Origin: a virus
IMG/VR virus record: IMGVR_UViG_3300017769_000147
Location: 1-22,054 of that record
Direction: 5' to 3' (one strand)
Length of the DNA stretch: 22,054 nucleotides
A program made the position numbers and the translations under genes. Under the pieces are notes generated by a model. The model saw nothing but the letters and a program-made list of their open reading frames with translations, was not told where the DNA came from and did no database searches. Below, in pieces: positions 14,992 through 22,054 of the stretch (its first letter is position 1; the number at the start of each line of letters is the position of its first letter).

Positions 14992-16823
14992 TAATATTTT
15001 CCTAATGAATAAATGTATTGGAAGAAAACTTCTCTTGGTGGTGCTTCTACAGCAGCGGTACTAGAAGTAGCGGTAATATTTGTATCATTTGATGAAACAA
15101 GTTTACCTGTAAATGGTGTAACGGTTGGGGAGGAGGTGACTTGAGACACAGTGAAAACATCGGTCAAATCAGTATTCAAAACCAATTCATCTCCTACTTT
15201 TATAGTATCAGATGCTTCAATTAATTCCAATGTCGCTGCCTTTGCCCCCACTTGTTTGGTTGCAACAATTTTTGCGGACTGCGGAACTTTTGTCTTTGAA
15301 TCCTGCGTTAAATTATTGAAAACAGTTAAACCTTTTTCATTAACAATTTTGGTTTTATCGTGACTAATGCTGGATATTTCAAAAGTTGGAGTCGCACCAA
15401 AACTAATAGAGGATGGAGAAGTAACGTTTACCTTTTTCACGTTAGAGAAACGTTGAATTTGTCCTGATCCCGTATCTGACCCTGCCTGAAAATTAGTCGT
15501 CTGTCCTTGTGTTTGAACATCTCTTATGATTCCGTAACGTCTAAATGTTACTTGATTTGTCCCGAAATCATCGGCAAGTCTATCAGTTCGTATTCCGACC
15601 CTAACCATCACTCTGGTGGCATTTAACAATCTTCTGGGATCAGCAAAAAGACCGTCTTGGTAGTCTAAATTAATTCTAATTCTATTTTCAAGACTGTTTG
15701 TAACTGATAAAATTGAGGCATCCCTATATCCAGATCCCCCATTAACTAGACTAATGCCATCAATTACAAAACTACTACCACTTTTATAAGTTGTTAATTG
15801 AACAACGGCATTTTCTCCGGAACTTGATGATATCTCCACAACTGGATCTTTTGTTGTTGTCGTTAAATCACTAACCGAAAGTCCAGACAAATCAATTGAA
15901 ACTGAATGAATTTGTCCTACTTTTGCTTTTGCCTCTTTGTAAACATTCGCTTGTAAATAAAGGTTCCTATTTGGACTTATTTTTCTTTGTTGATCCAAGG
16001 CAAGTTCATACCCACTTTTAATTGTTGTTGTTGAAGCACATGGATTATCGGTGCAGTTACCAAGCAGATTAAAAATGTATGATCTATTAAGTGCATTTGC
16101 TATAGCAAAACAATTTGTACATTTTATGTTTTCTGTGCAAAAATCAAGATCACCTTTAGAGAAAGCGTCTGATGTTACAGGATCAATCGCATCTTCCTTG
16201 TAATAAAAACAACAAGATCCGGATGCTCCTGCATTGTTACCACATCCACGACGAAAAGCCTCTTCTTTTTTGGATGCAGTTGAAGGTACAATATCATACT
16301 CATTTATGTCTGGAACAGGCATGTATGTGTTTGAAAGAAAGGTTTTGTCTGCGAGGTCAATTTTGTATAAAAATCTCCAAGAATAACCATCAGCCAAAAC
16401 TGTGTTTTGATTTGCCCTTGTGGGTTTAATTGTTGATGTACTCAATCCAAATTGGTCGTAACGATTTTTTTCGTTCGCTCCCATACAAACAAAAACTTCT
16501 TTGTCTTCTGTCATCGCATAGTAGTTTCTTTCCGGTCCACTTGCCCCAGTTTCTGGAATACCATTTGAATCATATGGGTAGTAAACATTCCCCGACGACC
16601 AATTAACTCGTCTTGCAATAATAGCAACTTCGTTGTCACGAATTTTTTGGAGGAATGTAATATCTTGCCAAACTGAATTGTCATCGGTGATTGTATTTTT
16701 ATTTTCTTCTGGAGCCGCACTTGCTCCACCTAAAAAGAAGAGCCAATTACTGGTATCTCCCCGAATAAGATCATACAGGGTTTTTGCCGTATCTATTCCA
16801 ATTGACCTCAAAGTTGTTGACAT
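14991..16823 (-). CDS. gp8: Baseplate wedge protein gp8-like, with cysteine-rich insert (610 aa)
   Basis: The N-terminal third carries the pattern seen in gp8 of T4-like phages: NEVAIIARRVNW (about 64-75), YYPYD, a KEVFVCMG strand (108-115), STIKPT (130) and DGYSWRFLYKIDLADKTFLS (145-164) followed by YMPVP. gp8 is a wedge subunit that helps lock the baseplate around the hub. T4 gp8 is 334 residues, so this version is much longer. Part of the excess is a cysteine-rich insert at 194-262, right after the core motif; the rest is a beta-rich C-terminus to LGKY. The start lies 13 bases after the gp7-like stop with an AGGAA ribosome site. A TATAAATA late-promoter-like box lies about 85 bases upstream. 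Assignment rests on motifs and on gene order. Confidence 0.82.
   Translation of the reverse strand: MSTTLRSIGIDTAKTLYDLIRGDTSNWLFFLGGASAAPEENKNTITDDNSVWQDITFLQKIRDNEVAIIARRVNWSSGNVYYPYDSNGIPETGASGPERNYYAMTEDKEVFVCMGANEKNRYDQFGLSTSTIKPTRANQNTVLADGYSWRFLYKIDLADKTFLSNTYMPVPDINEYDIVPSTASKKEEAFRRGCGNNAGASGSCCFYYKEDAIDPVTSDAFSKGDLDFCTENIKCTNCFAIANALNRSYIFNLLGNCTDNPCASTTTIKSGYELALDQQRKISPNRNLYLQANVYKEAKAKVGQIHSVSIDLSGLSVSDLTTTTKDPVVEISSSSGENAVVQLTTYKSGSSFVIDGISLVNGGSGYRDASILSVTNSLENRIRINLDYQDGLFADPRRLLNATRVMVRVGIRTDRLADDFGTNQVTFRRYGIIRDVQTQGQTTNFQAGSDTGSGQIQRFSNVKKVNVTSPSSISFGATPTFEISSISHDKTKIVNEKGLTVFNNLTQDSKTKVPQSAKIVATKQVGAKAATLELIEASDTIKVGDELVLNTDLTDVFTVSQVTSSPTVTPFTGKLVSSNDTNITATSSTAAVEAPPREVFFQYIYSLGKY
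16038..16244 (-). other. Cysteine-rich insert within gp8-like protein
   Basis: Residues 194-262 hold eight cysteines in 69 residues (194, 204, 205, 229, 235, 238, 257, 262), including GSCC and CTNC. The rest of the 610-residue protein has essentially one (C113). The segment begins with GCGNNAGASGSCC, which resembles the start of the fibre cysteine modules, although the GGxFxGxG half is absent. It separates the conserved gp8 core motif from the C-terminal half, as an inserted domain would. Confidence 0.7.
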
Positions 16824-16836
16824 TTTAAATTCCTAT

Positions 16837-18039
16837 TTAAGAGCAAGGTGTGTACGATGTGTTGGGACTATTTTCTGCGGGTGCAAGGAAAAAGAAACTC
16901 CCAATATTTATATTACCAAATGCCGACGCTGCCGACCCTTCAATGGGGATATCATCTGACCAGCCGGGGTGAGCATGTGTTGTGAGTGAAGTTCCATCGC
17001 CATCTAAGTCATAGGTACATCCGGAGGTGTAAGTAAGACCAGTTTGATCAGACACCCTGTAGGGGAGATAATGACCTAAAATTGTCGTTTCTCTAGCACC
17101 AAATTCACCCTCAAAATCCGGTGGTGGAACATAATCATCATTTGTAGTATTAAAGAAAACTTTAATTCCAGCGGGATGTGCGAGTTCGGAGTATATTTCC
17201 TGCTCAACCTCATCTAAATCATATGTTAAGTCCAATCCTACTGTTTCACCCAAAGAGGTAGAAACACTTAAGAGATAAGAGTAGTCTTGATACCAATAAC
17301 TATCTTGAAAAACTGCTTGTCCCAAGGGTTGATCAGATATTAAAAGATTACCTGAGGCACTTGGTGCAAACTCAGGAATGCCACCATCCGTTCTCAAAAT
17401 GTATTTTTTTGGTTCGTCAATTATAACGCTCGCACCGGCAACTTCAAACAAAGTTTTAAAGTAATAATCAAGTGCTGCTTTATTTGTTTTCTTTTGATAA
17501 AAATTTTCACGAATACCACTAATGAATTGAATTAGTTGTTCTTCACCAATTGGGTTTGATTGATCATTCCAATAGGTTTCTAATCCTTCTGCATATTGCT
17601 TCGCAATAAGGGATAGAATGTTTTTACGAGTTTCTTTATCACGGATAAAATCTTCATCATCATCTGACGTTTTTGCAATAGAGTCAATATCTAATAAACG
17701 ATATACGTCTTCGGACGTTAAGAAATACCCAGATCCCAGAGAATCTGTTGTATTTGAAGTATAAACCCAATCATAATACTCTGTTACAAGGCTAATGAAA
17801 TCAGTATAACCAAGAAGAGACAGATACGCTGGTAACGCTGGGTAAATGTTGTAATATGCGTTTGATACACCAGCAACTCTTTGTGAACCAAGAGGTTCAA
17901 ACACCGAGGGTGCATTTTCTGGACTTCTTGGTAAAAACTCTCTGTCTGCCAAAGAAAACCCGTTAAGATAAGTAGAGGAGATTTCATTGAATCTATACTC
18001 TTTATTCTTTGCCGAGTTTTTAAATATTGCACCAAACAT
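16837..18039 (-). CDS. gp7: Baseplate wedge protein resembling the C-terminal module of gp7 (400 aa)
   Basis: From memory of T4 gp7 (1032 residues), its C-terminal part shows an aspartate-rich helical segment with repeated tyrosines. It also has a 'K...A..Y.FK.LF' motif followed by a glutamate/valine strand, an SYYV-type strand and RFVHPVGF. Here the same order appears: PAYLSLLGYTDFISLVTEYY (70-89), KKTNKAALDYYFKTLFEVAG (183-202), DSYWYQDYSYLLSV (246-259) and AHPAGIKVFF (287-296). The N-terminal part of gp7 is missing, so this is either a short gp7 or a separate protein built from its C-terminal module. Position between gp6 and gp8 matches T4 order. The start overlaps the gp6 stop as TAATG with no clear ribosome site, so coupling is likely. 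The last 60 residues are variable. Confidence 0.72.
   Translation of the reverse strand: MFGAIFKNSAKNKEYRFNEISSTYLNGFSLADREFLPRSPENAPSVFEPLGSQRVAGVSNAYYNIYPALPAYLSLLGYTDFISLVTEYYDWVYTSNTTDSLGSGYFLTSEDVYRLLDIDSIAKTSDDDEDFIRDKETRKNILSLIAKQYAEGLETYWNDQSNPIGEEQLIQFISGIRENFYQKKTNKAALDYYFKTLFEVAGASVIIDEPKKYILRTDGGIPEFAPSASGNLLISDQPLGQAVFQDSYWYQDYSYLLSVSTSLGETVGLDLTYDLDEVEQEIYSELAHPAGIKVFFNTTNDDYVPPPDFEGEFGARETTILGHYLPYRVSDQTGLTYTSGCTYDLDGDGTSLTTHAHPGWSDDIPIEGSAASAFGNINIGSFFFLAPAENSPNTSYTPCS
16905..16912 (-). promoter_or_regulatory. Candidate T4-type late promoter box TATAAATA ahead of gp8
   Basis: On the minus strand the eight bases read TATAAATA, an exact match to the T4 late-promoter -10 element recognised by the phage sigma factor gp55. 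It lies inside the 3' end of the gp7-like gene, about 80-85 bases upstream of the gp8 start. Transcription would begin a few bases downstream and leave a leader of roughly 75 bases. It is the only exact match I noticed, but an 8-base AT-rich motif can arise by chance inside coding DNA. Confidence 0.35.
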
Positions 18040-19913
18040 TAGAGTTGATTAACCGTGACTGATCCCTGAAGAACACGAAGAATAATTTCTTGTTTTGCTA
18101 TAACTTTGGGATCTTTAAAGTTTGCAGTAAACACGACAGAACTATTTGCAACATTTTTAAATATGCGAACAAGACCTCGATTGTAATCAATCTCACCAAC
18201 ACCACTTGGTGCAGCGACTGAAATGAGACCAGATGAATCTCTTGTCACGAGTCTGAGTGGAGAAACACCAAATCTGTTTGGAGTAACACCGCTATCTTGG
18301 ATGAACACATTACTCAAACCAAATTTAGGAGAGGTGAATGTGGTAGAAGTTAAACCGTTTCCCGCACCGGCAAAATTAATAGCGTTTTTAAATGTAAATT
18401 CAACATCTCGATCAGTGGATAATACTTCGGATCGTGAAACATCAAATGATATGTTAAGTGGTGTGATTACCGCTGGTTCAACTCTTTTAATTAGAGCAAC
18501 GAGATCACTCACATCAACACTGTTGTTAAATCTAACTTTACCATACTCATCAGCAATCGCATCAAAAATGGCTCGTTCAACTTGTTCTCTGGTTCGTGTT
18601 GTTCCTGAACCGTTGTAGTTCACATTGTAACTCAGATTCATTGTGAGATTTTGTGGTGCAAGATATTCTGGAACAATTGAAACGGGACAGAGTTCTCGAA
18701 GTTTTTCTGTGATTGCGACGGAGTTTGCATCAATGACACCACCTGCTGCTCCATCAATTGTTGAAATGAAAACTCTTCCATAGTAAGGTGGATCTGTTTC
18801 CTCCCCACCAAATACGACTAAAGATTCATCAGGTGATTGCCCTGCCGGAAAAAATTCTGGTATCGCAGCACGATAGTCATTCTTCGTCACGGCTCTACCT
18901 TGTGCGGCAAACCACTTAGGTGCAAAGAATTTAATCAAGTCTGGATCTGGCTCTAAACTACCACCAAAACTCGCAACACGAAGAGTCGGTGTTCCAGTTC
19001 CCGAAGCATATGTAAATGATCGAATTCCGTTTGCGGATGGTCCCGTTGGAAGCAAGTAAGAAATTCTAACAATATCAGTGTTCAGAATTTTTCGACCGAC
19101 GTTATCGGTTTCAAGGCTCTTGTTAAGTGAAGAAAACTCTTCATTTCCTCTGGCAGAGAAGGTGATTCTAACCGAACGACTTTGACGTTCCGTGAAGTAA
19201 ACTTTACTTTCTTCTGTAATATCATAACTGATATTTGATATTCTTGTGTATTCTGTAAAGGTTTCTCCGTTATCTTCGCTCACCTCAATGATCAAAGAAT
19301 TTAAATCAATTCTATCATCATTAAGAATAAGTCTCTGTCGATCAATGTCAATCTGTGAAGTAACATTTCGATTTAAAACAAAATCCTTTGCTTCAAATAA
19401 CACAACTTCATTAATATTTCCGGTTGTATCTGGATCGTATGAATTGAGAGTGAAAAAGTTATAGTTAGCACCGTCTGGTGTTGTACCAACAAATCTAGAA
19501 TATTTTGGAATGGTTCCTGTCACATTTGCCATTGAAACCGATGCTCTTGATGATGCTCCAGCAGGAACTTCAAATCCAAGTGGTTTGGAAATTGAAATTA
19601 AAGATTCAATTCTTTGTGCCGAGTCAAGGTACAATTCATTGGCAATCATGTTTGAGTAGAAAGCATAATATAATGTGTTGTATGCAAGAGCATCGACAAG
19701 GACTTGGATCGCTGATGATTCAAAATCAAAATCCTTGAGTGGACTGTCTGTTCGCTTTAAATACTCAATAATGCTAGTTTTGATATCACCAAAATCAAGA
19801 TCACCAATCTGAATTTGATTACCAGAAAGCGTAAGAATGCTTGTCGCAGTTGCCGTGCTTGCTGACGATGACGCTGGAACCGATATTCCTGATAAACTGC
19901 TGTAAACTGACAT
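18039..19913 (-). CDS. gp6: Baseplate wedge protein gp6 (baseplate J family, 624 aa)
   Basis: gp6 forms the dimeric ring of the wedges that connects the hub to the periphery in contractile tails. The N-terminal region has FESSAIQVLVDALAYNTLYY (64-83), then ANELYLDSAQRIESLISISK and PLGFEVPAGASSRA. This is the hallmark of gp6/baseplate J proteins in T4-like phages. Further on, FFAPKWFAAQGRAVTKNDYR (329-348) with AIPEFFP is the second conserved signature. The length is close to T4 gp6 (660). The start overlaps the gp25 stop as TAATG, with AGAGGAA about 6 bases upstream inside gp25. gp25 upstream and gp7-like downstream give the expected wedge order. Confidence 0.93.
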   Translation of the reverse strand: MSVYSSLSGISVPASSSASTATATSILTLSGNQIQIGDLDFGDIKTSIIEYLKRTDSPLKDFDFESSAIQVLVDALAYNTLYYAFYSNMIANELYLDSAQRIESLISISKPLGFEVPAGASSRASVSMANVTGTIPKYSRFVGTTPDGANYNFFTLNSYDPDTTGNINEVVLFEAKDFVLNRNVTSQIDIDRQRLILNDDRIDLNSLIIEVSEDNGETFTEYTRISNISYDITEESKVYFTERQSRSVRITFSARGNEEFSSLNKSLETDNVGRKILNTDIVRISYLLPTGPSANGIRSFTYASGTGTPTLRVASFGGSLEPDPDLIKFFAPKWFAAQGRAVTKNDYRAAIPEFFPAGQSPDESLVVFGGEETDPPYYGRVFISTIDGAAGGVIDANSVAITEKLRELCPVSIVPEYLAPQNLTMNLSYNVNYNGSGTTRTREQVERAIFDAIADEYGKVRFNNSVDVSDLVALIKRVEPAVITPLNISFDVSRSEVLSTDRDVEFTFKNAINFAGAGNGLTSTTFTSPKFGLSNVFIQDSGVTPNRFGVSPLRLVTRDSSGLISVAAPSGVGEIDYNRGLVRIFKNVANSSVVFTANFKDPKVIAKQEIILRVLQGSVTVNQL

Positions 19914-20320
19914 TAAATTCCTCTTTCCAGTTCTACTGTGATTTCTCTCAGTGTTTGTTCGTTAACTAATTTAAATTGAACGTTTATACTCACCATATTT
20001 GAGTCTAAGTTGCTTGTGTCAAAGTCCAGTCCAATAAAATTAACTCTTGGTTCAAATTGTTGAATCGCATCCCTCATGTCCTCTTGAATTCGGATCATTT
20101 GAACAGGATTAAAATTTTCAAATAACAAATCAATTAAATTAGTACCAAATTCAGGTGAAAACCCTTTTTCACCGGGTCTTGTCAAAATAAGATTTACAAG
20201 AGACTGTCTAATTGAATTGATATCTTTTTTCACGGCAAGACCATGAGGTGCATCACCAGTTTTTGTAAACTTTAAATCAAAATCAATAAATCTGTCTTTT
20301 GCATCCACTCTTATTGACAT
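19913..20320 (-). CDS. gp25: Baseplate wedge protein gp25 (GPW/gp25 family, 135 aa)
   Basis: gp25 is the small wedge protein, related to lysozyme-like sheath initiators, that joins gp6 and starts sheath assembly. Conserved landmarks are IRQSLVNLILTRPGEKGFSP (37-56), FGTNLIDLLFE (58-68) and the family's EPR triplet in FEPRVNF (89-95). The length matches T4 gp25 (132). A strong ribosome site GGAGGAA lies 5 bases upstream of ATG at 20320, and the gene follows the hub-like gene by 27 bases, the largest gap in the window. It is the best-defined start in the block. Confidence 0.95.
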   Translation of the reverse strand: MSIRVDAKDRFIDFDLKFTKTGDAPHGLAVKKDINSIRQSLVNLILTRPGEKGFSPEFGTNLIDLLFENFNPVQMIRIQEDMRDAIQQFEPRVNFIGLDFDTSNLDSNMVSINVQFKLVNEQTLREITVELERGI

Positions 20321-20325
20321 AGAAA

Positions 20326-20332
20326 TTCCTCC
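20326..20332 (-). promoter_or_regulatory. Strong ribosome binding site of gp25 (GGAGGAA)
   Basis: The minus strand reads GGAGGAA five bases before the gp25 ATG, in the only gap of meaningful size (27 bases). It is the strongest Shine-Dalgarno match in the window and fixes the gp25 start. Confidence 0.8.
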
Positions 20333-20347
20333 AAACTATGTAGGTCA

Positions 20348-22054
20348 TTATTGTTCGTACTGAGGCTCGGTTGTACCACTTGAATCTTGGGATGATGAAT
20401 CTCGTGTCAGAGAAAGACTCATTATATGATTCTGTAAACTCATTCTATGTTTTATCTTACCAACAAGATACTTACCAGAAGTTCGTTTGAAGACTTCACT
20501 ACCGGGAGCCTCGGCTTTTCTTGGATTGACAACGTTTATGATTGTCCCCGGACGTAAAGTAAGATCCCCCGGCAAAGAGGCAACGACAGATTGTGATGTA
20601 AGTTGAACCATATGGGCATCACGAAGAAGCGTCGTTTTGTCTGGTGTTGACCAAAACGTTGCTTTAGTTCGATAAAACGGCAAAAGATCCTTAAATAGTT
20701 CACCTCGTTGTGGACAATTACAACTATAAGGCAAGTCTGGATCAGAATAAACACACCCAAGATACTCAGATCCAAGTTCAGTTTCGATAAAGTCACATTG
20801 ACTAACCTTCAGTTCATCTTCAAGTTGATCTATTTCCGTTCGAGTTGGCTCCTTTAACTCTGGATCAAAGACAGACTCAACAGCGGTGATTGGTTCACCC
20901 GGCTCTGGTTCATTTTCCTCCAACCCCAAATAGTCCGGTCTTAATTCTTGCATGGGACAGTTAAGATATGGATCATACTCTTCATCTGTCTGACCCGGCT
21001 CTCTTTTTGGTGGATTCACTGGACCAGTATTTCCACACTCATAATTTCGACACGGTGTGGATTCTTTGCCATATACTATAAATTGTGCGGAGAAGTTTTT
21101 CTCAAGCATGTGAACAAAATCACTGTCCTCACCGACACCCGCATTTTTCAGAGGAAGAATTGGTGGTGAAAATACTCCATATTCCGATTCTCCCGAAAGA
21201 TCATATTTCCATATATTTTCCTCTGGGTACTCTTCAAATGGTGCGGGATCTCTCCATAACCTTCCGTACGTTGATGTTAAAACATCCTTTGAATACCCAG
21301 TGGTACTCGACAAATACTTAGAATAAAATGTCTCTCCATCACCAATTGTGTCATATGGGTTTCCATACAAATCATTAGTGAAAGCCAAGTAGAATGGTGG
21401 AGTATCTCCTCGTTTTAATCTAGTCAGGTGGTTATGATTTATTATTTGACTCGGGTTAAATACAGATGGATCATGCGGAAGGTGATGATGCCAAGTTCTG
21501 GGGAAATAATCTAAATCACTAATTGGCTGTGCTTCCTCTCTAAGTAGTCCATACATTTGAGCATCTCTCTGGAAAGTTGTCTCTTTGTAAAATACATTGA
21601 TAGGATCAATTTTTTCTCCCTCCACTGCCTCTGCCGGATACAGGTATGGGTTATCATGGGAGACGTTGTTTTGCATACTTCTCCACGCATCGGTTCGTGT
21701 AACAGCAACATCAAATCCGTACGGATCCATCCCAATAACACTAACATTATAATTTGCAGATTGTCTACCGAAAGGTCCCGCTGTTATCTGAACATTGTAT
21801 GGTAAATAATATTCAGAACCCGCATCTCGAACAAAGCCATACGGGAAGTCTTCTAAAGATTCTTCTCCAATTGGCTCTTCAAATTCAACACGAATATAGT
21901 GTTGATTTTCGGCAAGGAATCTTCTTGCGGATTGATAATTTTCTTCAACAAACTCGGTGAATATTCCTTGTTCTTGTTTTAGTTCAAACCACTCACCTAC
22001 ATTACCTAATCCATAAACAGCACCATAATTAAGTTTTGCCGGATTAAATGTAGG
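20348..22054 (-). CDS. Baseplate hub-like protein with cysteine-rich inserts (5' end beyond the window; 568 residues visible)
   Basis: The frame is open from the right edge, so an apparent ATG at 21730 is internal; 108 upstream residues are visible, including NYGAVYGLGNVGEWFELKQE. The C-terminal part has GDLTLRPGTIINVVNP (about 496-511) and GKYLVGKIKHRMSLQNHIMS (527-546) then LTRDS. This is the pattern closing the hub domain of gpD/gp27/VgrG-type tail proteins ('set parameter, then rotate back' domain). Its role would be the central hub under the tail tube. Two cysteine-containing acidic inserts occur at about 335-366 (PCRNYEC...NC) and 420-447 (CDFIET...CVYSD...CNC). The position directly ahead of gp25 fits a baseplate protein. 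The hub assignment is moderate because only the C-terminal motif supports it. Confidence 0.72.
   Translation of the reverse strand, partial: PTFNPAKLNYGAVYGLGNVGEWFELKQEQGIFTEFVEENYQSARRFLAENQHYIRVEFEEPIGEESLEDFPYGFVRDAGSEYYLPYNVQITAGPFGRQSANYNVSVIGMDPYGFDVAVTRTDAWRSMQNNVSHDNPYLYPAEAVEGEKIDPINVFYKETTFQRDAQMYGLLREEAQPISDLDYFPRTWHHHLPHDPSVFNPSQIINHNHLTRLKRGDTPPFYLAFTNDLYGNPYDTIGDGETFYSKYLSSTTGYSKDVLTSTYGRLWRDPAPFEEYPEENIWKYDLSGESEYGVFSPPILPLKNAGVGEDSDFVHMLEKNFSAQFIVYGKESTPCRNYECGNTGPVNPPKREPGQTDEEYDPYLNCPMQELRPDYLGLEENEPEPGEPITAVESVFDPELKEPTRTEIDQLEDELKVSQCDFIETELGSEYLGCVYSDPDLPYSCNCPQRGELFKDLLPFYRTKATFWSTPDKTTLLRDAHMVQLTSQSVVASLPGDLTLRPGTIINVVNPRKAEAPGSEVFKRTSGKYLVGKIKHRMSLQNHIMSLSLTRDSSSQDSSGTTEPQYEQ

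Noticed and set aside
20348-21730. ATG at 21730 as the start of the hub-like protein
   Set aside because: The frame is open for another 108 codons to the right edge with protein-like sequence and no ribosome site at 21730, so the true start is outside the window.
1-22054. tRNA genes or host-derived metabolic genes, which are common in marine T4-like phages
   Set aside because: None was seen; the window is filled by structural genes with gaps of at most 27 bases.

Overview
The window reads as the baseplate and tail-fibre block of an uncultured tailed phage with a contractile (T4-like, myovirus-type) tail. It resembles the T4-like phages of marine cyanobacteria and other marine bacteria, but nothing in the window identifies the host. 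The evidence is the run of genes for homologues of T4 gp25, gp6, gp7 and gp8 in a fixed order, followed by tail-fibre and adhesin-type proteins. All ten supported coding regions lie on the minus strand and are read from high to low coordinates. They are packed with gaps of 0-27 bases or overlaps of 1-4 bases, so the block looks like one late structural operon. No tRNA, integrase, CRISPR array, insertion sequence or host metabolic gene was seen, and no gene-free stretch exceeds 27 bases.

Right part (22054 to 14991), baseplate. A protein entering from the right edge (20348-22054) has a C-terminus like the hub proteins gpD/gp27. It is followed by gp25 (19913-20320), gp6 (18039-19913), a protein matching the C-terminal module of gp7 (16837-18039), and gp8 (14991-16823). 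These should build the wedge and part of the hub. Two of them, gp8 and the hub-like protein, carry cysteine-rich inserts that I do not know from the T4 proteins.

Middle part (14991 to 9864), connectors and fibres. Two tandem paralogues of about 285 residues (13278-14123 and 14125-14991) have a DUF4815-like N-terminal motif. A 741-residue fibre (11042-13267) ends in a carbohydrate-binding-module-like region typical of phage fibres. A 389-residue protein (9864-11033) shares a repeat module with that fibre.

Left part (9867 to 1), the most unusual region. Three consecutive large proteins of 1370, 941 and at least 973 residues share one architecture: an N-terminal IYGSS motif, a collagen-like Gly-X-Y segment, a beta-rich spacer, an array of cysteine-rich modules with consensus G-[AS]-C-C...C...C-x3-GG-x-F-x-G-x-G-x2-C, and a variable distal part. 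In two of them the distal part is an Lcl/DUF1566-like (C-type-lectin-type) domain. In the third it is a Gly-rich segment, a further cysteine module and a Thr/Pro mucin-like linker that runs toward the left edge. I read these as a family of modular adhesins built on one virion-attachment N-terminus. The GC-rich linker with a 7-base homopolymer, and the spread of cysteine-rich pieces into baseplate proteins, are the points most worth pursuing.
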